Source: an uncultured Bacilli bacterium
Lineage (GTDB): Bacteria; Bacillota_I; Bacilli_A; RF39; UBA660
Assembly: GCA_910589335.1 (NCBI GenBank)
Contig: CAJUTW010000016.1
Coordinates: forward strand, 1-29,963
DNA length: 29,963 nucleotides
Reading direction: 5' to 3'
Under the pieces are notes generated by a model that had not been told where the DNA came from, made no database searches, and worked only from the letters and a program-made list of their open reading frames with translations. This document shows, in pieces, positions 1-7,571 of this stretch (the stretch's first letter is position 1; each line of letters begins with the position of its first letter). The position numbers and the translations under genes were made by a program.

Positions 1-103
1 CTGTAATTAAACCTACAACTAACAAAACTAAAAAACAAAAACTAATCAATTTATTTTTTATAATTATTGTAAATTTTTGAATATTTTTTTTAATTTTTTT
101 CAT
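1..103 (-). CDS. N-terminus of a secreted or membrane-anchored protein, cut by the window edge
   Basis: A minus-strand reading frame opens with ATG at 103-101 and runs without a stop to the window edge, giving 34 residues. They start MKKIKKNIQKFT, followed by a hydrophobic stretch (ISFCFLVLLVVGLIT), which is the lysine-rich N-region plus hydrophobic core of a signal peptide or first membrane span. An AGGAAGG ribosome binding site lies about 13 nt upstream, slightly far but convincing in this AT-rich DNA. The rest of the protein is outside the window, so no function can be assigned. The long upstream region with an inverted-repeat pair (181-494) suggests its transcription is phase-variable, which would fit a surface protein. 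Confidence 0.6.
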   Translation of the reverse strand, partial: MKKIKKNIQKFTIIIKNKLISFCFLVLLVVGLIT

Positions 104-180
104 ACTCTACTTCTTACCTTCCTACACAAAACTACATATTTCGACATATTATTATCTATATCGATTAATATCGATACTAA

Positions 181-203
181 TCATAAAGGTGATTACTTTA
201 TGA
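181..203 (+). repeat. Left copy of a 23-bp inverted recombination-like site
   Basis: Arm TCATAAAG (181-188), centre GTGATTA (189-195), arm CTTTATGA (196-203), followed by TGCA. The two 8-bp arms are perfect inverted repeats around an asymmetric 7-bp centre. This is the architecture of a tyrosine-recombinase core site. The same 23 bp is present in exact reverse complement at 472-494. Confidence 0.75.
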
Positions 204-486
204 TGCAAAAATAATGTGATTTCTATCATTTTATATATTAAATATACAATAATTTTGTCGTTTTTTCAAGCAATTTTTTTATAAAAGTAACATAAATATT
301 ATAAAAAATAACAATATATCGATAAAAATAAAATTTTAATCAGTCAATAAGCAGTCAAAAATTTATATAAATATAAAGTTATAAATAATTTGTAAACAAA
401 TTTAATACCAGTCAAATAAATAGTCAAAATCTAATTAAACATAATAAATAAAGCCAAAAACATACCTATTCTCATAAAGTAATCAC
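189..486. promoter_or_regulatory. Putative invertible promoter segment; intergenic 104-577 has no other gene
   Basis: This AT-rich stretch between the inverted sites has no credible ORF. On the minus strand, pointing at the signal-peptide gene at 103, it carries TTGACT boxes usable as -35 elements (427-422 with TAAATT 17 nt on; 347-342 with TATCGA 17 nt on). A perfect TATAAT lies at 303-298 with a weak -35. Which of these is used cannot be decided from the sequence. Inversion would turn this promoter away from the left gene and towards the 3' end of the gene ending at 578, i.e. an ON/OFF switch. No recombinase gene is in the window. Confidence 0.5.
341..428 (-). repeat. Four AGTCAA repeats in two pairs
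   Basis: AGTCAA occurs at 342-347, 353-358, 410-415 and 422-427, i.e. two pairs with 11- and 12-bp periodicity, 68 bp apart. Each pair has the form cAGTCAA-N5/6-AGTCAAAA. One-turn spacing suggests binding of a dimeric regulator on one DNA face, or duplicated -35 boxes (TTGACT on the minus strand). They sit wholly inside the putative invertible segment. Confidence 0.55.
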
Positions 487-494
487 CTTTATGA
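472..494 (-). repeat. Right copy of the 23-bp inverted recombination-like site
   Basis: Arm TCATAAAG (472-479), centre TAATCAC (480-486), arm CTTTATGA (487-494), again followed by TGCA. Only the centre distinguishes its direction, and it is the reverse complement of the left centre. The two sites are therefore inverted relative to each other and would support inversion of the roughly 290 bp between their centres. Confidence 0.75.
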
Positions 495-511
495 TGCATT
501 TTTTTATTAAA

Positions 512-547
512 AAACAAAAAAATAACTTTTCTTAAAAAAGCTATTTT
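512..547 (-). terminator. Intrinsic terminator after the Asn-rich membrane protein gene
   Basis: On the minus strand a stem formed by AAATAGCTTTT and AAAAGTTATTT (one mismatch) is followed by a T-rich run (521-512). It lies about 30 nt past the stop codon at 578 and ends the rpe-side transcript before the putative invertible segment. Confidence 0.55.
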
Positions 548-577
548 TATATATTTTTAATTACAATTAACTAAGCA

Positions 578-1450
578 TTATCTCTTTCGAACACAAGTAT
601 AACCAGCTGCATTCATATTTCTTTCTATTTCATCAATAGAAAAACCTGCTTCATATTCTGGATAAGTTCCACCAGCTTCAGCAAAAGCTGAATCTATTTC
701 TTCTTTAACTATATTAGTAAATTTATAATTTTGTTTTTCAATTAATTTATTTTCTGTTAAAGTACACTTTATATCAATACCATTCATAGATTTAGTATTT
801 TCTTTTAATAAATTACACTTAGTATTTAATTCATTTAAAGACTCAGCATCTAACTCAATATCACCTTTTGTAGTAATTACATATTCTGCACTTTCCAATT
901 TACTATCAGTATATTTAAATAATCTATCATATTCTATATCAAGATTAGAAGTATGTGTTTTTAAATTACACTCTAATTTACCAGTTGTAATTATTTCTTT
1001 CTTCTCTTCATTTTTAGATGCCTTATATAAATTAACCATACTTGTTATCTCTGGTAAAAAAACAACAAACAATATAATAAAGACTAACATAATAATCATT
1101 GAAATTGTTTTAGCTTTACTAGGTGGTGTATAGTTTATCTCAACTTTTTTTAAATTTTCATTTATAATTCCTTTATCATCATTACTATTTGTATTACTAC
1201 CTAAATTTGGTGTACTAACATTACTACTTTCAACTACATTATTATTAGTTTGAGCTATATTATTAGTATTATTTGCATTAAAACCACTAGTAGTTTGCAC
1301 TACATTATTATTATTTACTTGACCACTATTATTATTTTGATAATTAATATTACTTTGTCCCATATTATTTAAATTAACATTACTGTTAGTATTTGTTGAA
1401 TTGTTATTAGTAGAACCATTATTAATATTATTATTTTCTGTATTATTCAC
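578..1450 (-). CDS. Asn-rich membrane-anchored protein of unknown function
   Basis: I do not recognise this protein. About 100 residues of low-complexity Asn/Thr/Ser-rich sequence are followed by one membrane span (about residues 116-138, AKTISMIIMLVFIILFVVF). An extracytoplasmic domain of about 150 residues with three or four cysteines follows and ends AGYTCVRKR, possibly disulfide-linked. The topology suggests a cytoplasmic disordered N-tail and an exposed C-domain. Start choice: a TTG at 1459 touches the AAGGAG box directly, so it cannot be used with it. The GTG at 1450 lies 9 nt downstream of AAGGAG, giving 290 residues beginning MNNTENNN. It follows rpe by 47 nt and is probably the last gene of that operon. 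Confidence 0.7.
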   Translation of the reverse strand: MNNTENNNINNGSTNNNSTNTNSNVNLNNMGQSNINYQNNNSGQVNNNNVVQTTSGFNANNTNNIAQTNNNVVESSNVSTPNLGSNTNSNDDKGIINENLKKVEINYTPPSKAKTISMIIMLVFIILFVVFLPEITSMVNLYKASKNEEKKEIITTGKLECNLKTHTSNLDIEYDRLFKYTDSKLESAEYVITTKGDIELDAESLNELNTKCNLLKENTKSMNGIDIKCTLTENKLIEKQNYKFTNIVKEEIDSAFAEAGGTYPEYEAGFSIDEIERNMNAAGYTCVRKR

Positions 1451-1497
1451 TATAACCAACTCCTTACCTTTTATAAAATAAATTATAACATAACAAA

Positions 1498-2124
1498 TTA
1501 TCTTAAACTAGATATTTTTTCCTGAAAATCATCACTATTTGTAATATAACTTCCAGCAATAATCATATCTGCAACATCACATAGTTTTCTTGTATCATAA
1601 TTTATTCCACCATCTACACTAATTAAAGCTTTAACATTATAAGAATCTAATAATACTCTTAATTCTTTTAATTTTTCATGCGTCTCTTCAATAAATTCTT
1701 GACCACCATAACCTGGAGTTACAGACATTACTAAAATCATATCAAGATATGGTAAATAAGGAATAAGATCACTAACTTTTGTTTCAGGATTAATTGCTAA
1801 ACCACATTTTATCGAATATTCCTTTATCATTTTTAAATTACGTTCTATATCTTCAGTTGTCTCAATGTGAAATGTAATAAACTCTGTATTAAGTTCAGCA
1901 TAGAGTGGAATATATACTGAAGGATTTTCAACCATCAAGTGTACATCTAATCTCTTTGAAGTATATCTATAAATATATCTCATTTCTTTATATGGTAAAG
2001 TTTTATTTCCAACAAATTTTCCATCAGCAACATCTATATGTATATAATCAACATCTGTCTCATTTAATTTTTCTAAATCATTTGGAATATTTTTACTTTT
2101 TAAAAAAGAAGCTCCTATTTTCAT
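1498..2124 (-). CDS. rpe: Ribulose-phosphate 3-epimerase
   Basis: Interconverts D-ribulose 5-phosphate and D-xylulose 5-phosphate in the pentose phosphate pathway; a cytosolic metal-dependent TIM barrel. Seen here: HIDVADGKF (metal ligands H29 and D31), DVHLMV (H62), the phosphate-side loop MSVTPGYGGQ (132-141), the catalytic/metal aspartate in ISVDGGI (D171) and the phosphate-binding AGSYI near the C-terminus. At 208 residues it is slightly shorter than the usual 215-225. Its N-terminus reads GASFLKS rather than the common APSILSAD, a mild divergence. Its ATG overlaps the rsgA stop as ATGA, so the two are translationally coupled, matching the Bacillus prkC-rsgA-rpe order. Confidence 0.95.
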   Translation of the reverse strand: MKIGASFLKSKNIPNDLEKLNETDVDYIHIDVADGKFVGNKTLPYKEMRYIYRYTSKRLDVHLMVENPSVYIPLYAELNTEFITFHIETTEDIERNLKMIKEYSIKCGLAINPETKVSDLIPYLPYLDMILVMSVTPGYGGQEFIEETHEKLKELRVLLDSYNVKALISVDGGINYDTRKLCDVADMIIAGSYITNSDDFQEKISSLR

Positions 2125-2954
2125 TTTTTATCCTCTCCTATAAAATTTAAATAATTTTCATATCTACTTTCAATTATATTATTCTCCGAAACTTCCCTTT
2201 TAACCAAACACTCTTCTTCATTAGTATGATTGCAATCTTTATAAATACAAGGAGTATTAGAAAATTCAATAAAAGCATTTTTTATTTGTTCTTTACTATA
2301 ATTTTTAAATTCTAAAGAAGAAAATCCAGGAGTATCCATCACCTTACCTCCAAAAAATTCAAATAACTCCACTACTCTTGTTGTATGCTTTCCTCTTCCC
2401 AAAGCCTTAGATACTTCTCCTATTTCTAAATTCCAATTAGGATTTAACTTATTAAGTAAAGTACTTTTACCAGCTCCAGTTTGACCAGTGAAAACACTTG
2501 TTACTCCATTTAATAAATCTTTTATTTTATCTAATTCTGTATTATATATTACCTTATAACCAATTTTTTCATAATAATCTAAATAATATTTTATCTTTAA
2601 AAATTCATCATCTGTTAATAAATCTTTTTTAGTAATACAAATAATTGGTTCTACTTTATTAATTTCCATTAATACGATAAATTTATCTAATAAATTTAAA
2701 GAAAAATCTGGTAATTTTAAACTTGTAATTAAAAAAGCTCTATCTATGTTACTAACTTTAGGTCTTTGAAACAGATTTTTTCTTGATAAAACTTTCTCAA
2801 TTAATTTTTTTTCTTTATTGAAAAGAACATAATCTCCAACAACTGGAACAATATGTTCTTTTCTAAAAATTCCTCGACACTTACAAGGATATACTTGATT
2901 TTCATAACTAACAAAATGTAAATCACTATTTATTTTTATAATTTGTCCCTGCAT
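2121..2954 (-). CDS. rsgA: Small ribosomal subunit maturation GTPase RsgA
   Basis: Circularly permuted GTPase that checks late 30S subunit assembly and releases RbfA. Order of elements: N-terminal OB fold (1-70), then G4 TKKD (108-111), G1 GQTGAGKST (157-165), switch region GRGKHTTR (186-193), G3 DTPGF (207-211). A C-terminal zinc motif uses C236, C241, H243 and C249. G4 preceding G1 is the diagnostic permutation. Length 277 is normal to slightly short. ATG start with GAGG 5 nt upstream. It follows prkC by 16 nt and overlaps rpe by 4 nt. Confidence 0.97.
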   Translation of the reverse strand: MQGQIIKINSDLHFVSYENQVYPCKCRGIFRKEHIVPVVGDYVLFNKEKKLIEKVLSRKNLFQRPKVSNIDRAFLITSLKLPDFSLNLLDKFIVLMEINKVEPIICITKKDLLTDDEFLKIKYYLDYYEKIGYKVIYNTELDKIKDLLNGVTSVFTGQTGAGKSTLLNKLNPNWNLEIGEVSKALGRGKHTTRVVELFEFFGGKVMDTPGFSSLEFKNYSKEQIKNAFIEFSNTPCIYKDCNHTNEEECLVKREVSENNIIESRYENYLNFIGEDKK

Positions 2955-2970
2955 ATTTTCCTCACTATCT

Positions 2971-4815
2971 TTATTCTGTTGGATTATTATCTACATCAGA
3001 TGTTGGCTTATCTGTTGGATTATCAGTTGGTGTTGGAGTTGGCGTTGGTGTCGGTTTAGCTTTAACAACTTTAGCTATTGTAACTTTAACTGTTGTTCCT
3101 TTATATATTTTTGATCCTGCTGTTCTATTTGTTCTAATTATATCTCCATCTTGATAACCACTATTAGAAGAAACTTGTTCTTCAACAGTATCCAATGTTA
3201 AACCATTTTTATCACAAAATGTTTGAATGTCTTGAAGACTCCATTTTTCTCCTACAAAATCTGGAAAATTCTCTGCAATATTAGGAACATATAAAATTAA
3301 TGAATCTCCTTTTTTTACTTCACTACCTTTTGCTAAAGATTGACCAATAATTTCATCCTCATCATATTCTTTATTGTCTTTTGGATCTTTCTTTTCAATT
3401 TTAACTTCTAATCCATATTTAGTTTCTAAAATAGTTTTTATTTCAATTGAATTTTTTCCTATATAATCTTCAAGTTCATAAGTTTCTTCTCCTGTTGATT
3501 TATATATTGTTATTTTACTTCCATATTTAATACTACGTCCTGCTTCTGGATTAGTTTTAACAACTCTATTTTTCTTAATCTTATTAGATGCTACTGTTTT
3601 AATTGTTGTATTAACCTCAAAACCTTTATCTTGAAGTTTTTTCTCACAAGCACTTACCTTTAAATCTTCACAATCAGGTACAATAACAGCTTTTTTATTA
3701 TTAAACTTTGGAACTACAAAGAAAATTACTACTAATATAATTATTATTAAACTAAAAATAATTGTTAATATAATAATAGCTTTCTTCTTTTTCTTATCAT
3801 TATCATCCAAAATATCCTCAGTACTTTCAATTTTTCTTGTTATATCTGCAGTTGTTTCTATTTCTTTAACATCATCTAATTGCACTGTATCTTCAACTTT
3901 ATTTTTATCAACATTCGCAGCTTTTTTTAATTTTCTACCATCACTTTCATTTTCTGAATATTTATATTGATAAACTTCTTCATCCATTCTTTCATCATCA
4001 AGTGCTGTAAGTAAATCTTCATGCATACATCTTGCACTATCATATCGATTTTTTGGATTTTTAGCAGTTGCTCTTCTAATAATATTCTCGATACTTTGAG
4101 GTAAAGAAGGGTTATCTTCTCTTAAACTTGGTAATGGATCTCTCATATGCTTTAGAGCTATTTCAACTGCATTATCTCCCCTAAAAGGTAAACTTCCTGA
4201 AAGTAATTCATAAAAGATTATCCCCATAGAATAAATATCACTTTTAATTGTACTTCCTTTTCCACTTGCTTGTTCAGGTGGTAAATAATGTACACTTCCC
4301 ATTACTGAATTTGTTTGTGTAAGCTGTGTTGAATTTAGAGCCATTGCAATACCAAAGTCAGTTATTTTGATTTGTCCATCATCTTTAATCATAATATTTT
4401 GTGGTTTTAAATCTCTATGAATTATATAAGAATCATGGGCATGAGCCATACCATCAGTTAATTGACTCATAATATCAATTGCTTCACTAAGCGTAAGTGT
4501 TCCTCGTTTTTTTAGTAATTGTTTTAATGTCTTACCTTCAACATATTCCATAACAATATAATAAACACCATCGTCTTCTCCAACATCATACATTTCAACA
4601 ATATTAGGATGTGCAAGTGAAGATGCTGATAGAGCTTCTCTTTGAAATCTTCTTACAAACTTCTCATCATTTGATAAATCTCCTCTTAATACTTTAATAG
4701 CAACATTTCTATCAAGGATAGTATCATATCCAAGATAAACATTAGCCATTCCACCTTCACCAATTGATCTAATTACTTCATAACGATCATTTATTTTTTG
4801 CCCCTTTGTAATCAC
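2971..4815 (-). CDS. prkC: PASTA-domain serine/threonine protein kinase PrkC
   Basis: Membrane Hanks-type kinase that senses muropeptides or lipid II outside the cell and phosphorylates cell-division, wall and translation targets. Kinase domain about 12-270: GEGGMANVYLG loop, catalytic lysine K41, HRDLKPQN (D135), DFG (153-155), and an activation loop rich in Thr/Ser. Then a charged juxtamembrane linker, a lysine patch (KKKKK), one membrane span (about 346-370) and three PASTA-like repeats with PDFVG/NPEAG-type motifs. A Thr-Pro tail (PTPTPTPT) ends the protein, likely wall-spanning. The start is GTG; it overlaps the prpC stop as GTGA. Pairing with its phosphatase upstream is the standard arrangement. 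Confidence 0.97.
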   Translation of the reverse strand: MITKGQKINDRYEVIRSIGEGGMANVYLGYDTILDRNVAIKVLRGDLSNDEKFVRRFQREALSASSLAHPNIVEMYDVGEDDGVYYIVMEYVEGKTLKQLLKKRGTLTLSEAIDIMSQLTDGMAHAHDSYIIHRDLKPQNIMIKDDGQIKITDFGIAMALNSTQLTQTNSVMGSVHYLPPEQASGKGSTIKSDIYSMGIIFYELLSGSLPFRGDNAVEIALKHMRDPLPSLREDNPSLPQSIENIIRRATAKNPKNRYDSARCMHEDLLTALDDERMDEEVYQYKYSENESDGRKLKKAANVDKNKVEDTVQLDDVKEIETTADITRKIESTEDILDDNDKKKKKAIIILTIIFSLIIIILVVIFFVVPKFNNKKAVIVPDCEDLKVSACEKKLQDKGFEVNTTIKTVASNKIKKNRVVKTNPEAGRSIKYGSKITIYKSTGEETYELEDYIGKNSIEIKTILETKYGLEVKIEKKDPKDNKEYDEDEIIGQSLAKGSEVKKGDSLILYVPNIAENFPDFVGEKWSLQDIQTFCDKNGLTLDTVEEQVSSNSGYQDGDIIRTNRTAGSKIYKGTTVKVTIAKVVKAKPTPTPTPTPTDNPTDKPTSDVDNNPTE

Positions 4816-5558
4816 TTATCTTCACCTTCTTCAAAACGTACTAAATAAGCAACCGAAATATTATCTGTTCCACCCCTATTATTAGCTTTATTAATAAGCT
4901 TAATCACTTTATCTTCTATACTACCTTCACCTAACAAAACTTTCTCTATATGCTCTCTTTCAAGCATTCCTGTAAGACCATCACTTGATAACAATATTTC
5001 TGATACTCCCATATCACAATCAAATATATCAACATCAATCTCAGTTGATGCTCCAAGTGCTTTCATTAAAACATTCTTCTTAGGATGAACACTAGCTTCT
5101 TCTTTAGTAAGTTCTCCAGCACTAACAAGCAAATTAACTAAAGTATGATCATATGTAACTTTATGAAGATTCTTATCTTTCATTACAAATCCCGAAGAAT
5201 CTCCTACATTTCCAAATAATAAATAATCTTTAGTTAATATTGCCATAACTAAAGTAGTACCCATTCCTTTACTCTCAGGATGAGTCTTCTCATGTTGAAA
5301 AATCAAAGTATTAACTTCATCAACACTATCTCTAATCCAATTAACAGCATCAACTTTACTCATATTTCTAAAAGATTCTTTAAAATATTTTCCTAAATAT
5401 CCAATAGCAATAGATGAAGCCACTTCACCTGCAGAATGCCCCCCCATTCCATCAGCAATTGCCATTAAGTAACTATCTTCATCATTCTTAACTATAATAA
5501 CACTATCTTCATTATGATCTCTAACTTTTCCTGCATCTGTTAAATAAAAAGATTTCAT
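4812..5558 (-). CDS. prpC: PP2C-family serine/threonine phosphatase PrpC (Stp)
   Basis: Metal-dependent phosphatase that reverses PrkC phosphorylation. Motifs: VRDHNEDS (12-19), DGMGGH (36-41), GDSSGFV (119-125, usually GDSRxY), SSDGLTG (191-197) and GGTDNISV (229-236). Metal-binding aspartates are D36, D193 and D232. Length 248 is typical. It overlaps rlmN (ATGA type, 5555-5558) upstream and prkC downstream, so rlmN-prpC-prkC-rsgA-rpe reads as one coupled operon. Confidence 0.97.
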   Translation of the reverse strand: MKSFYLTDAGKVRDHNEDSVIIVKNDEDSYLMAIADGMGGHSAGEVASSIAIGYLGKYFKESFRNMSKVDAVNWIRDSVDEVNTLIFQHEKTHPESKGMGTTLVMAILTKDYLLFGNVGDSSGFVMKDKNLHKVTYDHTLVNLLVSAGELTKEEASVHPKKNVLMKALGASTEIDVDIFDCDMGVSEILLSSDGLTGMLEREHIEKVLLGEGSIEDKVIKLINKANNRGGTDNISVAYLVRFEEGEDK

Positions 5559-6577
5559 AAATCCTCCTTCTTACTTCTTAGTTGTCCACAAGCAGCGCTT
5601 ATTTTACTTCCAAATTCACGCCTTATCGTTACATTAACACTATTCTTTTTAAGTATATCATAAAATCTCATAATTTGCACAGTATTTGTTCTCTTAAAAT
5701 CTAAATTATTTGTCTCATTATATGGAATTAAATTAATATAACAATTTATTCCCTTTACTAATTTAGCAAGTTCCTCTGCACATTCCAAACTATCATTTAC
5801 ATCTTTTAATAAAATATATTCAAAAGTTATACGTCTATTAGTCTTTTCTAAATATTTTTTTAAAGAATTTATTAATTCCTTCATAGGATAAGCTTTACTA
5901 ATAGGCATAATTTTATTTCTAATTTTATCATTTGGAGCATGTAAACTAATAGCTAAATTAATCTGTAAAGGAAATTCACTAAATTCAAGTATCTTTGGCA
6001 CTAACCCACAAGTTGACACTGTAATATGTCTAGCTCCAATTGCTAAACCTTTAGGATGATTTATAATTCTAAAAAATTTAATTAAATTATCATAATTATC
6101 AAAAGGCTCACCAATTCCCATAACTACAACATGACTAATCCTTTTTCCAAATAATTTCTCAATCATTAAAATTTGTAAAACCATTTCATAAGTCTCTAGA
6201 TTACGAATTTTTCTTCTTCTCCCGCTCTCACAAAATTTACACCCCATATTACATCCAACTTGACTAGATACACATATACTATTACCATAATCATGCTTCA
6301 TTAATACAGCCTCAATATGTTCATTATCATAAAGTTCAAATAAATATTTACATACATCAACATCTTCTTGTACATCAACTATTTTTAATCTATTTATAGA
6401 AAAATCTTTATTTATGGAATCTATTAATTCTTTTTTTATATTTGTAATATCAGTAAAACTTTCTATTCTCTTTTCATATAACCAAGAAAACAACTGTAAA
6501 GCATGAAATTTTTTAGACCCCATTTTTATAAAATAATCTTCTATTTCATCAATAGTTAATCCATAAATATTTTTCAT
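5555..6577 (-). CDS. rlmN: Dual-specificity RNA methyltransferase RlmN
   Basis: Radical-SAM enzyme that makes m2A2503 in 23S rRNA and m2A37 in some tRNAs, via a methylated cysteine. Seen: radical-SAM cysteines C109, C113 and C116 (CNMGCKFC), the partner cysteine C102 in CVSSQVGC, the SAM-binding GIGEPFDNY, and the methyl-carrying cysteine C330 in AACGQLR near the C-terminus. Length 340 is typical, with the usual N-terminal helical domain. ATG at 6577 with AGGATG upstream. A terminator-like hairpin ends only about 14 nt before the start codon, suggesting a regulated leader. Confidence 0.97.
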   Translation of the reverse strand: MKNIYGLTIDEIEDYFIKMGSKKFHALQLFSWLYEKRIESFTDITNIKKELIDSINKDFSINRLKIVDVQEDVDVCKYLFELYDNEHIEAVLMKHDYGNSICVSSQVGCNMGCKFCESGRRRKIRNLETYEMVLQILMIEKLFGKRISHVVVMGIGEPFDNYDNLIKFFRIINHPKGLAIGARHITVSTCGLVPKILEFSEFPLQINLAISLHAPNDKIRNKIMPISKAYPMKELINSLKKYLEKTNRRITFEYILLKDVNDSLECAEELAKLVKGINCYINLIPYNETNNLDFKRTNTVQIMRFYDILKKNSVNVTIRREFGSKISAACGQLRSKKEDL

Positions 6578-6590
6578 TCTACCACATCCT

Positions 6591-6624
6591 AAAAAAACAT
6601 TTAAGCCTCAAAAAAACTTAAATG
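6591..6624 (-). terminator. Terminator-like hairpin in the rlmN leader
   Basis: Minus strand: CATTTAAG (6624-6617), loop, CTTAAATG (6605-6598), then seven T (6597-6591). A perfect 8-bp stem plus U-tract is a textbook intrinsic terminator. It lies downstream of a good promoter at 6698-6670 and just upstream of rlmN. It could end the 6757-7455 transcript, act as an attenuator for rlmN, or both. Confidence 0.6.
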
Positions 6625-6648
6625 CTAATATTTATAAATACAAAACAT
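6625..6648 (-). other. Possible leader peptide ORF (7 codons) before rlmN
   Basis: ATG at 6648 followed by six codons and TAG (6627-6625), encoding MFCIYKY. The stop codon directly abuts the terminator hairpin. The upstream ribosome binding sequence is weak (AGTGG next to the ATG), so translation is uncertain; an overlapping GTG-started ORF in another frame exists. It is listed because promoter, mini-ORF, hairpin and gene for a ribosome-modifying enzyme is the layout of ribosome-mediated attenuation. Confidence 0.3.
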
Positions 6649-6669
6649 CCACTTTTGTTGCTTGTCTTA

Positions 6670-6698
6670 ATCTTATCATAATTAATTATTGATAACAA
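6670..6698 (-). promoter_or_regulatory. Sigma-A-type promoter for the rlmN operon
   Basis: Minus strand -35 TTGTTA (6698-6693), 17-nt spacer, extended -10 TGATAAGAT (6678-6670). Transcription would begin near 6663 and cross the mini-ORF and hairpin before rlmN. Confidence 0.6.
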
Positions 6699-6756
6699 TA
6701 TCTCTACTAAAAGTAAATCTTTTACTTATCATAAATTATTTAATATATTTTTATAA

Positions 6757-7455
6757 TTATCTTTTATGTCTAACCATAATTGGAATATCAACCCCAATAT
6801 TATCAAACAAAGAAAGTATTTCTGCTTCATTTCCATATCTTTTTTTATAATAATTACACAAGGCCTCCGCCCAATATTTATTATTTCCTTTTTTTATTCC
6901 ACTTCTAGAAGAATGATCACACTCACAAAATCCTATCAAAAGATTCTTATTTTCAAAAAAAGCTTGTTCAACTATAGACTCCGAAGCAATACAAGGCATT
7001 AAACCTACCAAAGTATCAATACTTTCAATATTTGTATCTTCAGTAAATTTTTCTTTTACAATTTTTATCCCTTTAAAATCAGTATATAAAATCTCAGGTT
7101 CATATATAGTTAATGTTCCTCCATTTAATTTTATTTTAGGTAACATAATTTCAGCCAATCGTGGATATCCTCCTGCACCAATTTCACAAACATTCCCCTC
7201 TAAAAAATTCAACTCATTTAATAACTTAAAAAATTCTAAATATATATCTTGTCCTTCTTTAAAAACACCAAACTTAGAAAAAATTTGAAAATATGAAACA
7301 GGTATATTCCAAAATTTTTTATCAATATAATAGTCACTTATTATATCTCGAAATTTATCAATTCCTCTATCATCATATTTATCTTGATTTGAATAAATAA
7401 ATTTTAACATTTCTTCTTTTTTTAAATAGTATTTTTCATAATCAATAACACCCAT
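6757..7455 (-). CDS. SAM-dependent methyltransferase-like protein
   Basis: Not recognised as a named enzyme. A likely class I SAM-binding motif is seen in the middle: NVCEIGAGGYPRLAE (hydrophobic strand, acidic residue, then G-x-G-G). It is followed by an acidic strand end (LTIYEPE) and a later hydrophobic segment LVGLMPC where motif IV would be. The N-terminal 85 residues are charged and helical. It occupies the place between fmt and rlmN where Bacillus has rsmB (16S m5C methyltransferase), but at 232 residues and without the RsmB PC/TC cysteine motifs it is not RsmB. ATG start with a strong GGGGGAG box; it has its own transcript end in the hairpin at 6598-6624. Confidence 0.65.
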   Translation of the reverse strand: MGVIDYEKYYLKKEEMLKFIYSNQDKYDDRGIDKFRDIISDYYIDKKFWNIPVSYFQIFSKFGVFKEGQDIYLEFFKLLNELNFLEGNVCEIGAGGYPRLAEIMLPKIKLNGGTLTIYEPEILYTDFKGIKIVKEKFTEDTNIESIDTLVGLMPCIASESIVEQAFFENKNLLIGFCECDHSSRSGIKKGNNKYWAEALCNYYKKRYGNEAEILSLFDNIGVDIPIMVRHKR

Positions 7456-7510
7456 ATTCTCTCCCCCTAAAAAACAAAGCTAATTATATCATAAAAAAGA
7501 ACTTTTTTCA

Positions 7511-7537
7511 AGAAAAAAAGCACTCCAAAGAGTGCTT
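7511..7537 (-). terminator. Intrinsic terminator of the priA-fmt operon
   Basis: Stem AAGCACTC / GAGTGCTT (7518-7525 and 7530-7537) with a 4-nt loop, followed on the minus strand by a run of T (7519-7513). It lies about 35 nt past the stop of the gene at 7572. Confidence 0.8.
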
Positions 7538-7571
7538 ATTAAAACAATCATTAACCATAAATACACTAAAC

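Noticed and set aside
341..428. AGTCAA repeats as a CRISPR array
   Set aside because: Repeats are 6-8 bp, unevenly spaced and only four; no cas genes nearby.
181..494. Inverted 23-bp copies as a dif site or as ends of an insertion sequence
   Set aside because: dif is normally single-copy and 28 bp; there is no transposase and only about 290 non-coding bp between the copies.
1905..2150. Open frame on the plus strand across rpe
   Set aside because: Antisense to a well-supported enzyme gene; Tyr/Phe-rich shadow of AT-rich coding DNA.
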